Below the pieces are notes generated by a model that searched no databases, was not told the DNA's origin, and saw nothing but the letters and a program-made list of their open reading frames with translations. A program made the translations under genes and the position numbers. Below, one piece after another: positions 24,986 to 32,402 of a DNA stretch of 64,000 nucleotides; positions within the stretch are counted from its first letter, which is position 1; every line of letters starts with the position of its first letter. The stretch comes from Curtobacterium sp. 'Ferrero' (GTDB taxonomy: Bacteria > Actinomycetota > Actinomycetes > Actinomycetales > Microbacteriaceae), in assembly GCF_002412165.1 (NCBI RefSeq), contig NZ_NXIA01000005.1, positions 1-64,000 of the forward strand, given 5' to 3'.

Positions 24986-25786
24986 GTGCCATCCCTCCAG
25001 GACGTCTACGACGACGAGGACGCCGGCCTCGACCGGGACGCCCGGCTCCGGGTCGTCCAGTCCGCGTTGCTGCCGACGCCGGACGCCCTCGGCAGCGTCG
25101 GTCCGGTGGGCTGGTCCGTCGCCCACGCGTGGCGTGCCGCGGCGGACGTGTCCGGCGACCTCGCCGAGTTCGCCGTCGCGCCGGACGCCCGGTCGGCGAC
25201 CGTCACGCTCGGCGACGTCATGGGCAAGGGCGTCCCTGCGGGCCTCCTCGCCGCCCACCTGCTCGGCGCCCTCGACGCCCTCGCGCGCGAGGCACCCGGC
25301 GTGGCGGTCGAGGGGGCCGAGACCGCCGTCCGTCCCCGGCTCGAACGCGCGTCGGCGTTCGCGACCCTGTTCCACGCCCGGCTCCGGTTCGCCGACGGGT
25401 CGCTCGAGTACGTCGACGCCGGGCACGGGTTCGCCGCGGTCGGGCACGCGGACGGCAGCGCACGACGGATCCCCTCGGTGGACCTCCCGATCGGGCTGCA
25501 GCCCCGCGGGTTCGCGCGGCTGCCCCGGCGCCTCGACCTCGACCCCGGCGACGTGCTCCTCATCGCCTCGGACGGCATCCTCGAGCTCCCGGACGCCACC
25601 TTCGACACCCTGACCGGTCTCGCAGCCGGGCTCGCCGCGGCCGGGTCGCTCGCGGCGGGGCTCGCCGCCTTCATGGACTCCGTCCCGGACACCATCGACG
25701 ACGACCTGACCCTGGTGGCGGTCCGACGGGAACGCACCGTCCGGGTCGACACCGCACCGCCCACCGACGGGAAGCACGACCGATGA
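24986..25786 (+). CDS. SpoIIE-type PP2C phosphatase coupled to the BLUF-TetR gene
   Basis: A 266-residue single-domain serine/threonine phosphatase. PP2C_SIG/SpoIIE motifs are intact: ADVSGDLAEF near residue 53 and TLGDVMGKGVPAGLLAAHL near 73 supply metal-binding Asp residues. VDAGHGFAAVG near 147, DPGDVLLIASDGILELP near 185 and TIDDDLTLVAVRRE near 235 complete the site. No GAF, PAS, receiver or membrane domain is attached. It is leaderless (TAGTTT seven bases before GTG 24986). Its TGA overlaps the ATG of the BLUF-TetR gene, so the two are co-translated. No anti-anti-sigma substrate is adjacent, so the target is unknown. Confidence 0.9.
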   Translation: MPSLQDVYDDEDAGLDRDARLRVVQSALLPTPDALGSVGPVGWSVAHAWRAAADVSGDLAEFAVAPDARSATVTLGDVMGKGVPAGLLAAHLLGALDALAREAPGVAVEGAETAVRPRLERASAFATLFHARLRFADGSLEYVDAGHGFAAVGHADGSARRIPSVDLPIGLQPRGFARLPRRLDLDPGDVLLIASDGILELPDATFDTLTGLAAGLAAAGSLAAGLAAFMDSVPDTIDDDLTLVAVRRERTVRVDTAPPTDGKHDR

Positions 25787-26799
25787 CCCTCGTATCCCTC
25801 GTCTTCACGGCCGCGCGGACCGGCCGCTACACCGAAGCCGGGCTCGTGCAGCTCCTCGCCGTCGAACGGGCCAGGAACGCCGAACTCGGCATCACCGGTA
25901 TCCTCGCGCTCGACGACGCGAACGTCATCGGTGTCACCGAGGGCCCCGCCGACGTGGTGCACGCCCGCGTCCGCGAGGTCGCTGCCGACCCGGGCAACGT
26001 CGACGTGCAGATCGTCGTCGACGACCCGATCGAGGAACGCGCGTACGCGGACTGGTCGATCGCGTTCCGCACGGAGGACCCGGCGATCCGCGCGCTGCCC
26101 GGCTTCGTCGACCTGTTCGACCCCGAGCGGGCACCGGACCCCGACGCGAACGCCTCCCGGTCCGCAGCGCTCCTGGAGTGGTTCCGTCGGACACCGCCCG
26201 AGCAGCTGTCCACCCGCCGGAGCGCCACCCCGGTGCGCGAGCGTGTCCTGCAGGCGTCGATCGACGTGCTCCGCGACGTCGGACCCAGCCGCGCGTCCCT
26301 CACCGCGGTCGCGGAGCGCGCCGGCCTCACCGTCGACGAGGTGACGTCGCACTTCCCGACGCTGCCGCTCCTCCTCGCCGCGACCCTCGCCTCCTGGCTG
26401 GAGCAGGTGATCGCCCCGCTCGCGCCGATCGCCGCGTCGGAGGGGACGATCGCCTGGCTCCGTGCGCTCGTCGTGGCCTTCGCCGAGGACCCGGCCCTCG
26501 ACCGGCTCATCGTGTCGTCGCTCGCACCGGCCGCCGATCCCGGGGAGGCCGCCGGCGAGGACTTCCTGACCACCTACCGCGCGTTCCGGGCGAGCATCCG
26601 GGCCGCGCTCGAGCAGGACGTGCTCGCCGGACGCGAACCCGACACGATGGACCCGCAGAAGGGTGCGCAGCAGCTGCTCGCACTGTTCGACGGGCTCCGG
26701 ATCCAGAACCTGTTCGACCCGGAGCCCGACATGGCGGCGACGTTCGTCCGCGCGGCCGTCCGGCTGCGGACCGGGTGGTCCGAGCCCTACCGGGACTGA
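25783..26799 (+). CDS. BLUF-like domain fused to a TetR-family regulator
   Basis: A 338-residue fusion. Residues 1-95 align without gaps to BLUF photoreceptor domains: VSLVFTAAR (strand 1), ARNAELGITGILAL, VIGVTEGPADVV and YADWSIAF. In PixD numbering the flavin-contacting Asn32 and Trp91 are present, but Tyr8 is Phe and Gln50 is Gly, so the classical photocycle should fail. Residues 150-197 form a TetR helix-turn-helix (RERVLQASIDVLRDVGPSRA, then TVDEVTSHFPTLPLLLAAT), followed by a helical ligand-type C-terminal domain. It is translationally coupled to the upstream phosphatase and convergent with an MFS exporter. I infer a light-independent or altered sensor role; the domain may bind flavin without photochemistry. 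Confidence 0.85.
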   Translation: MTLVSLVFTAARTGRYTEAGLVQLLAVERARNAELGITGILALDDANVIGVTEGPADVVHARVREVAADPGNVDVQIVVDDPIEERAYADWSIAFRTEDPAIRALPGFVDLFDPERAPDPDANASRSAALLEWFRRTPPEQLSTRRSATPVRERVLQASIDVLRDVGPSRASLTAVAERAGLTVDEVTSHFPTLPLLLAATLASWLEQVIAPLAPIAASEGTIAWLRALVVAFAEDPALDRLIVSSLAPAADPGEAAGEDFLTTYRAFRASIRAALEQDVLAGREPDTMDPQKGAQQLLALFDGLRIQNLFDPEPDMAATFVRAAVRLRTGWSEPYRD

Positions 26800-26842
26800 C
26801 CGCGGAGCGCCGACGGCACCGGTGCCGAACCCGGCACCGGGC

Positions 26843-28465
26843 TCAGACGGACGCCTCCGTGCCGCGGACCCGTCCGACGACGACGTCCACGATGCCGGCG
26901 ACCAGGGCCGCGGCGACGAAGCCGAGCGCGACGCCGAGGCCGAGCGGCAGCCCCTTCGCGTAGTCGCCCTGCGAGCTGGCGAGTGCCGAGTAGAACACGC
27001 TGCCGACGGCGGCGATCCCGATCGCGGACCCGACCCGGGCGCCGACCTGGATGAGGCCACCCGCGGACCCGCCCTGCTCGACCGGCACCTCGGAGAGCGT
27101 CAGCGTCTGGTTCGGCGAGATCGTCAGGCCCGAGCCGATGCCGGCCACGAGCAGCGGCGCGACGAGCCACCACCCGAGGTCCGACCGGTAGTGGTTCGCG
27201 ACGACCCAGATGACCCCACCGAGCCCGAGCAGCACGAGGATCGTGCCGACCACGATCAGCTGCCGACCGAACCGGTGGACGATCCGGCCGCCGACGGTCG
27301 AGGCGATCCCGGAACCGATCGCGAAGGGCACCGAGGACAGGCCGGCCAGGAGTGCCGAGTAGTGCAGCCCCGATTGGAGGGCGAGCGTGAGGACGAAGAA
27401 CAGCGGCGTGAAGCCCGCGAAGTACACGGTGGCGAGCCCGACTCCGAGCGAGAACGACCGCCGGCGGAACAGCCCGAGGTCGATCACCGGCTCCTTCGAC
27501 CGCTGGTAGCGGCGCTCCCACAGCACGAAGAGGACGGCGAGGACGACCGCGACGACGACGAGCCACCACTTGGCGGGGCTCTTCCACTCCTCCGACTGCA
27601 CGAACGGCAGCAGCAGAGCCACGACGGCGGCACCGAGGAGGACGATCCCGACGGGGTCGAAGTCGTGCTTCCGGCCGCGGTCGGCACGGCTCGTCGCCGG
27701 CAGGTAGCGGAAGGCCAGGAGGACCGTGATCAGTCCGACGGGCAGGTTCACGAAGAAGACGAAGCGCCAACCGTTCTCGGTACCGAACGCCGTGATGAGC
27801 AGGCCGCCGACGAGCGGGCCGATCGCGGTGGCGATGCCGACCGTCGCGCCGAACAGGCCGAAGGCGGTGCCGCGCTCCTTGCCGCGGAACAGCTGCTGGA
27901 TGAGGGCCGTCACCTGCGGGGTCAGCAGACCGCCCGCGAGGCCCTGCACGAGCCGCGCGATGACCAGGAAGAGCCCGTTCGGTGCGAAGCCGCAGAGGGC
28001 GCTCGCGACCGTGAACAGGCCGACACCGACGACGAACATGCGGCGACGTCCGGATGCGTCGCCGAGCCGGCCGCCGGGGACGAGGAGGAGTCCGAACGAC
28101 AGGGCGTACCCGGAGAGGATCCACTGCACGGCCTCGGGGGACGCGCCCGGCAGCCCCTTCGAGATCGACTCGAGTGCGACGTTGACGATCGAGACGTCGA
28201 GCAGCACGATGCCACCGCCGAGCAGGCAGATGACGAGGGCCTTCCACCGGTTCGGGTCGGGCTGGTCGGCCTGCGCGGGCTGGTCGCGCCCCGACTGGTC
28301 GGGGCTCGACTGGTCGGGGCTCGACTGGTCGGTGCGGGCGTCTCGGTCAGACGACGGCGAGGCGGGTGTGGCGGGTGCCTCGACGGTCGCCGCGTGGTGT
28401 GCGGCGTGGTGCTCGACGGCGGGTGCCTGGTCGGGCTCGACGGGTTTGCGGTGTTCGGCTGCCAT
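26843..28465 (-). CDS. MFS drug exporter, DHA2 (14-helix) family
   Basis: Efflux permease of the EmrB/QacA type, 540 residues from ATG 28465. A hydrophilic N-terminal tail (about 70 residues) contains three Ser-x-x-Asp-Gln repeats from a 15-base DNA repeat. The transporter core starts at KALVICLLGGGIVLLDVSIV; motif A is GRLGDASGRRRMFVVG and motif C is ATAIGPLVGGLL. An earlier in-frame start at 28561 would add 32 non-conserved residues. It is convergent with the BLUF-TetR gene; regulation by that protein is possible but not shown. Confidence 0.92.
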   Translation of the reverse strand: MAAEHRKPVEPDQAPAVEHHAAHHAATVEAPATPASPSSDRDARTDQSSPDQSSPDQSGRDQPAQADQPDPNRWKALVICLLGGGIVLLDVSIVNVALESISKGLPGASPEAVQWILSGYALSFGLLLVPGGRLGDASGRRRMFVVGVGLFTVASALCGFAPNGLFLVIARLVQGLAGGLLTPQVTALIQQLFRGKERGTAFGLFGATVGIATAIGPLVGGLLITAFGTENGWRFVFFVNLPVGLITVLLAFRYLPATSRADRGRKHDFDPVGIVLLGAAVVALLLPFVQSEEWKSPAKWWLVVVAVVLAVLFVLWERRYQRSKEPVIDLGLFRRRSFSLGVGLATVYFAGFTPLFFVLTLALQSGLHYSALLAGLSSVPFAIGSGIASTVGGRIVHRFGRQLIVVGTILVLLGLGGVIWVVANHYRSDLGWWLVAPLLVAGIGSGLTISPNQTLTLSEVPVEQGGSAGGLIQVGARVGSAIGIAAVGSVFYSALASSQGDYAKGLPLGLGVALGFVAAALVAGIVDVVVGRVRGTEASV

Positions 28466-28557
28466 GACCGGGGCCACGGTAGGCCTCGGGTGGTCCGGGA
28501 ACCCGGGGAGGACCACGCCGTGGCGTACCCCGATCCCTGCGGACCCGGACAGCGGCG

Positions 28558-29559
28558 TCACTCCGACCCGCGCGCCGCCCCGGTCCGGACGGGCTCGTCA
28601 CGGCGCAGCCGCACCAGGCTCGCCACGGTCGCGCCGACCATCGCCACGAGGATCACCACGAGCGACACCCACGTCGGGATCTCGGGCGCCCACGCGATGT
28701 GCTCCCCGCCGTTCAGGAACGGCAACTCGTTCTCGTGCAGCGCGTGCAGGACGAGCTTCACGCCGATGAACGCCAGGATCAACGCGATCCCGTACTTCAG
28801 GTAGACGAGCCGTTCCAGCAGCCCGCCGAGCAGGAAGTACAGCTGGCGGAGCCCCATCAGCGCGAACACGTTGGCGGTGAACACGATGAACGCGCTCTCG
28901 GTGATGCCGAAGATGGCGGGGATCGAGTCGAGCGCGAACAGCAGGTCCGTCGTCCCGATGGCGATGAGCACGACGAGCAGCGGCGTGAAGTGCCGGACCC
29001 CGTCGTGGGTCGTCCGGAGCTTCATGCCGTCGAACTCGTCCGTGAACCGCACCCGCCGGCGCAGCAGCCGGACCACGAAACCGTCCTCCTGGTCGGCGTC
29101 GTCGTCCTCGCGGAGCTGCTGCACCGCGGTCCAGACGAGCCAGGCGCCGAACAGGTAGAAGATCCACGAGAAGTCCTCGATCAGCTGAGCGCCGACCAGG
29201 ATGAACACGCCGCGCAGCACGAGGGCGATCACGATGCCGAGCATCAGGACCTCCTGCTGGATCTGCTTCGGCACCGAGAACCGCGCCATCAGGATGAAGA
29301 ACACGAACAGGTTGTCGATGCTCAGGCTGTACTCGGTCAACCACCCGGCGACGAACTGGCCCGCAGCGTCGCCGCCGGCGAACACGAGCATGAGCGCCGC
29401 GAACACGAGCGCGAGCCCGACGTACACCCCCACCCACGCCCCGGACTCGCGCAGGGACGGCACGTGCGGCCGACGCGCGACGATGAGGAGGTCGGCGAGC
29501 AGGACGGCCACGATGGCGACCAGCGATCCGACCTCGAAGACGAGCGGGAGTTCGGGCAT
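28558..29559 (-). CDS. TerC-family integral membrane protein, probable metal-ion exporter
   Basis: A 333-residue polytopic protein. The two TerC repeats carry conserved acidic motifs: TEYSLSIDNLFVFFILM near residue 82 and TTDLLFALDSIPAIFGIT near 205. A charged cytosolic loop (REDDDADQEDG) lies between them. Family members such as Alx and YceF/YkoY-linked proteins export Mn(II) or take part in metallation of secreted proteins; tellurite resistance is a historical name. The ATG has an AAGGTCC site. I see no yybP-ykoY riboswitch in the short upstream region. Confidence 0.93.
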   Translation of the reverse strand: MPELPLVFEVGSLVAIVAVLLADLLIVARRPHVPSLRESGAWVGVYVGLALVFAALMLVFAGGDAAGQFVAGWLTEYSLSIDNLFVFFILMARFSVPKQIQQEVLMLGIVIALVLRGVFILVGAQLIEDFSWIFYLFGAWLVWTAVQQLREDDDADQEDGFVVRLLRRRVRFTDEFDGMKLRTTHDGVRHFTPLLVVLIAIGTTDLLFALDSIPAIFGITESAFIVFTANVFALMGLRQLYFLLGGLLERLVYLKYGIALILAFIGVKLVLHALHENELPFLNGGEHIAWAPEIPTWVSLVVILVAMVGATVASLVRLRRDEPVRTGAARGSE

Positions 29560-29673
29560 CGAGGACCTTCCGGGGATGGGGACGGGTTCGGCCGGGGTTG
29601 GCCGCCGCCCGCGTGCGACCCCTCCAGTCTGCGGGAACGCGAAGGGTCCTGTCCGCAGTGTCAGGATGGGCGC

Positions 29674-30858
29674 ATGAGCGTCATGGTCTCGCCGTTCGAT
29701 GCACGCCGCTCCCGCACGAGCGAGAAGTACACCGCGTACCCCGCCGACGTCCTGCCGATGTTCGTCGCCGAGATGGACTGCGTGCTCGCGGAACCGGTGC
29801 GCGACGCACTCGTCCGGGCGGTGACGGACGGGGACACCGGCTACGTGGGCCACACGCGGGTCCTGCCCGAGGTCTTCGCCGACTTCGCGCGTCGACGGTG
29901 GTCGTGGGACGTCGACCCCGACCTCGTGCGCACCACGACCGACGTGTCCGTGGCAGCGGTGGAGGTGCTCCGGCGCGTCATCGCGCCCGGAGACGAGGTC
30001 GTCGTCATGCCGCCCGTGTACCCGCCGTTCCGGGAGTACGTCCGCGAGGCCGGCGGCGCCGTCCGCGAGGTCCCGCTCCTGCCGCCGGCGGAGGACACGG
30101 CCCCCGACAGCACAGCTCCGTCCGACACGACGGCGGGCTGGCGGATCGACCTCGACGGACTCGCAAGGGCGTTCGCGGACGGCGCCCGGACGGTGCTCCT
30201 CTGCAACCCGCACAACCCGCTCGGGCTCGTGCACGCTGCCGACGACCTGGTGGCGCTCGCCCGCCTGGCCGCGGAGTGGGACGCGGTCGTCGTGTCGGAC
30301 GAGATCCACGCCCCGCTCACCCACGCCGACGCGGTGTTCACGCCCTTCCTCGCGTGCTGCGACGAGGCGGCGGCGGTGGGCGTCACCCTGACGAGCGCGA
30401 GCAAGGCCTGGAACCTCGCCGGCACGAAGTGTGCGCTGATGGTCGGCGCTTCGGACCGCGCCCGGGGCTGGTTCGAGGGGCTGCCGGTCGAGGTGGTCGA
30501 GCGCACGGGCATCCTCGGCTACACCGCGAGCGTGGCCGCCTTCCGCGACGGCGAGCCCTGGTTGGCGACGCTCCTCGCCGAGCTGGTCGGCAACCGCCGG
30601 GTGCTCGCCGAGGAGCTCGGTCGTGCGCTGCCCGGGGCGGGCTACCGGCAGCCGCAGGCGTCGTACCTGGCGTGGCTGGACCTGCGGGCGCTCCCGTGGG
30701 GTGACGATCCCGCGGCGGTGCTCGTCGACCGGGCCCGGGTCGCCCTGTCGAGCGGGCCGGACTTCGGCCGGCAGGGCACCGGGTTCGCGCGACTCAACTT
30801 CGGGTGTTCGGAGGAGACCCTGCGCGAGGGACTCGCGCGCCTGGCGGCCGCCCGCTGA
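29674..30858 (+). CDS. PLP-dependent MalY/PatB-type aminotransferase or cystathionine beta-lyase
   Basis: A 394-residue class I/II fold PLP enzyme. The N-terminal MFVAEMDCVLAEPV and TGYVGHTRVLPEVF segments are typical of PatB/MalY. The PLP ring site is LCNPHNPLG near residue 172 with SDEIHAPL near 207, and the Schiff-base Lys is in LTSASKAWNLAGTK near 240. These enzymes cleave C-S bonds in cystathionine or cysteine conjugates. A short Thr/Ser/Pro-rich insertion lies at about 148-156. CAGGAT six bases before the ATG suggests a leaderless start. Confidence 0.92.
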   Translation: MSVMVSPFDARRSRTSEKYTAYPADVLPMFVAEMDCVLAEPVRDALVRAVTDGDTGYVGHTRVLPEVFADFARRRWSWDVDPDLVRTTTDVSVAAVEVLRRVIAPGDEVVVMPPVYPPFREYVREAGGAVREVPLLPPAEDTAPDSTAPSDTTAGWRIDLDGLARAFADGARTVLLCNPHNPLGLVHAADDLVALARLAAEWDAVVVSDEIHAPLTHADAVFTPFLACCDEAAAVGVTLTSASKAWNLAGTKCALMVGASDRARGWFEGLPVEVVERTGILGYTASVAAFRDGEPWLATLLAELVGNRRVLAEELGRALPGAGYRQPQASYLAWLDLRALPWGDDPAAVLVDRARVALSSGPDFGRQGTGFARLNFGCSEETLREGLARLAAAR

Positions 30859-30897
30859 CCGCAGCGACGCTGCGGACGCGGGACCCCCTGCCGGCGG

Positions 30898-31683
30898 TCA
30901 CTCGAAGCGCTGCCACTCCGGCTTGTTCGCGTAGGTGTGGCGGTAGTAGTCGGCCAGGCGGAGGCCGGCGGCCGCCTCCTCGTCGACGACGACCGTCGCG
31001 TGCTCGTGCAGCTGCAGGGCCGAGCCCGGCACGAACGACGACAGCGGCCCCTCGACCGCTGCGGCGACCGCGTCGGCCTTGGCGGAACCCTGGGCGACGA
31101 GGACGAGCTCGCGGGCTTCGAGGATCGTGCCGAGTCCCTGGGTCATGCAGTGCGTCGGGACCTGGTCGAGCGCGTCGAAGAACCGGGCGTTCGCCTCCCG
31201 CGTCGAGGGCGCGAGGGTCTTGATCCGCGTGCGGGACGCGAACGACGAGGTCGGCTCGTTGAACCCGATGTGCCCGTTCGCCCCGATGCCGAGGATCTGC
31301 ACGTCGACGCCGCCGGCCGCACGGATCGCCGCGTCGTACTCCTTCGCGGCGAACTCCAGGTCGGCGGCACGGCCGTCCGGCACCCGCACCCGCGACGGGT
31401 CGAAGCCGAGCGGCTCCACGACGTCCCGCGCGATGACGGACGCGTAGGACTCGGGGTGGTCGAGCGGGATGCCGACGTACTCGTCGAGCGCGAAACCACG
31501 GGCCTGGGCGAACGACACCTCCCCCGCCTCGACCCGTTGTCGCAGGTCGGCGTAGATGCCCTGCGGGCTCGATCCGGTGGCGAGGCCGACGACCGCCGTC
31601 GGCTTCTTCGCGACGACCGACGCGATCTTGGCCGCGGCGACGCGACCGACCTCCGCCGGCGTGGGCAGGATGATGATCTCCAC
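30898..31683 (-). CDS. nagB: Glucosamine-6-phosphate deaminase
   Basis: Converts GlcN-6-P to fructose-6-P and ammonia. In 261 residues the conserved motifs are GLATGSSPQGIYADL (phosphate loop, near residue 34), FALDEYVGIP with the catalytic Asp near 66, and GIGANGHIGFNEP near 130. GTG 31683 is preferred: TAGGCT lies seven bases upstream, giving a leaderless message; a GTG two codons earlier would be too close to the -10. A 16-base dre-like palindrome overlaps the promoter, implying control by a GntR/DasR-type amino-sugar sensor. Confidence 0.95.
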   Translation of the reverse strand: MEIIILPTPAEVGRVAAAKIASVVAKKPTAVVGLATGSSPQGIYADLRQRVEAGEVSFAQARGFALDEYVGIPLDHPESYASVIARDVVEPLGFDPSRVRVPDGRAADLEFAAKEYDAAIRAAGGVDVQILGIGANGHIGFNEPTSSFASRTRIKTLAPSTREANARFFDALDQVPTHCMTQGLGTILEARELVLVAQGSAKADAVAAAVEGPLSSFVPGSALQLHEHATVVVDEEAAAGLRLADYYRHTYANKPEWQRFE

Positions 31684-31695
31684 GATCACGAGCCT

Positions 31696-31711
31696 ACTGG
31701 TCATGACCAGT
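31696..31711. promoter_or_regulatory. DasR/NagR-type operator (dre-like palindrome)
   Basis: ACTGGTCATGACCAGT is a perfect 16-base palindrome. It closely matches the known dre consensus (ACTGGTCTAGACCACT) bound by GntR-family amino-sugar regulators DasR/NagR. It overlaps the -10 box of leftward nagB and lies 29 bases before the NUDIX start, so it could control both genes. No dasR-like gene is in the window. Confidence 0.85.
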
Positions 31712-31739
31712 CCGCGACAGGGGTCGGTAGCGTGGGGAC

Positions 31740-32219
31740 ATGCCCACGCCTGACTTCGTCCTGTCGCTCCGCTCGAAGATCGGTACCGATCCGCTCTGGC
31801 TGACCGGGGTGACCGCCGTCGTGACCCGCGGGTCGGGCGACGACCGCGAGCTGTTGGTCGTCCGACGGTCCGATTCCGGCGCCTACACGCCGGTGACGGG
31901 GATCGTCGACCCCGGGGAGGAGCCGGCCGTCGCCGCCGCGCGGGAGGTCCTCGAGGAAGCCGACGTCGTCGCGGTGCCCGAACGCCTCGCGTGGGTGCAG
32001 GTGCTCCCGGAGATGACGTACCCGAACGGCGACCGGGCGCAGTACCTCGACCTCGTGTTCGCGTGCCGGTACGAGTCGGGGACGCCGTTCCCGGCCGACG
32101 GGGAGAACACCGAGGCGTTCTGGGCACCGGTCGCCGCGCTGCCGCCGATGTCCGCCGACATGCGGGCACGGGTCGAGGCCGGCCTGTCCGACGAGGTCGC
32201 GACGCGCTTCCAGCGCTGA
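31740..32219 (+). CDS. NUDIX hydrolase
   Basis: A 159-residue pyrophosphohydrolase. The Nudix box reads GIVDPGEEPAVAAAREVLEE (residues 59-78), keeping the metal-binding REVxEE core; the Gly usually found after EE is Asp. The preceding SGAYTPVTG and following VQVLPEMTYPNGDRAQYLDL resemble Nudix proteins of the MutT/ADP-ribose group. The substrate is not predictable. TAGCGT (31728-31733) lies six bases before the ATG, so it is leaderless. The shared intergenic region with nagB carries the dre-like site. Confidence 0.92.
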   Translation: MPTPDFVLSLRSKIGTDPLWLTGVTAVVTRGSGDDRELLVVRRSDSGAYTPVTGIVDPGEEPAVAAAREVLEEADVVAVPERLAWVQVLPEMTYPNGDRAQYLDLVFACRYESGTPFPADGENTEAFWAPVAALPPMSADMRARVEAGLSDEVATRFQR

Positions 32220-32261
32220 CGCGAGCCTGGCGGTCGCGGGCGGGGCGGGCGCGCGCGGCGT

Positions 32262-32320
32262 CGCTTCCGCCAGAGCGACAGTCCCGTGCGGCCGTGCAGG
32301 ACGCATCTGTCGCTTTCGCA
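32262..32320. repeat. Second copy of the AGCGACAG/CTGTCGCT element
   Basis: AGCGACAG (32274-32281) and CTGTCGCT (32307-32314) flank a loop that shares GTG, GGCC-like and AGGA words with the copy at 15481-15524. A GCTT...CGC flank is also shared. It lies between the convergent NUDIX and ABC ATPase genes. Confidence 0.7.
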
Positions 32321-32339
32321 GCTGCGACGGCCGCGCATC

Positions 32340-32387
32340 GTCGGACGGGAGGCGCGGTGCGGGCCCGCACCGCGCCTCCCGTCCGAC
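32340..32387. repeat. Perfect 48-base palindrome of the GGAGGCGCG family
   Basis: The 24 bases 32340-32363 are followed directly by their exact reverse complement at 32364-32387, with no spacer. The half-site reads GTCGGACGGGAGGCGCGGTG and then CGGG. It lies 15 bases beyond the stop of the leftward ABC ATPase gene and probably terminates that operon. It is the most regular member of the dispersed family. Confidence 0.92.
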
Positions 32388-32402
32388 GTGGGCGGCGCTC
32401 CG

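Noticed and set aside
28558-29673. A yybP-ykoY manganese riboswitch upstream of the TerC gene.
   Set aside because: The 114-base gap to the divergent gene lacks the conserved internal-loop sequences and stem pattern of that motif.
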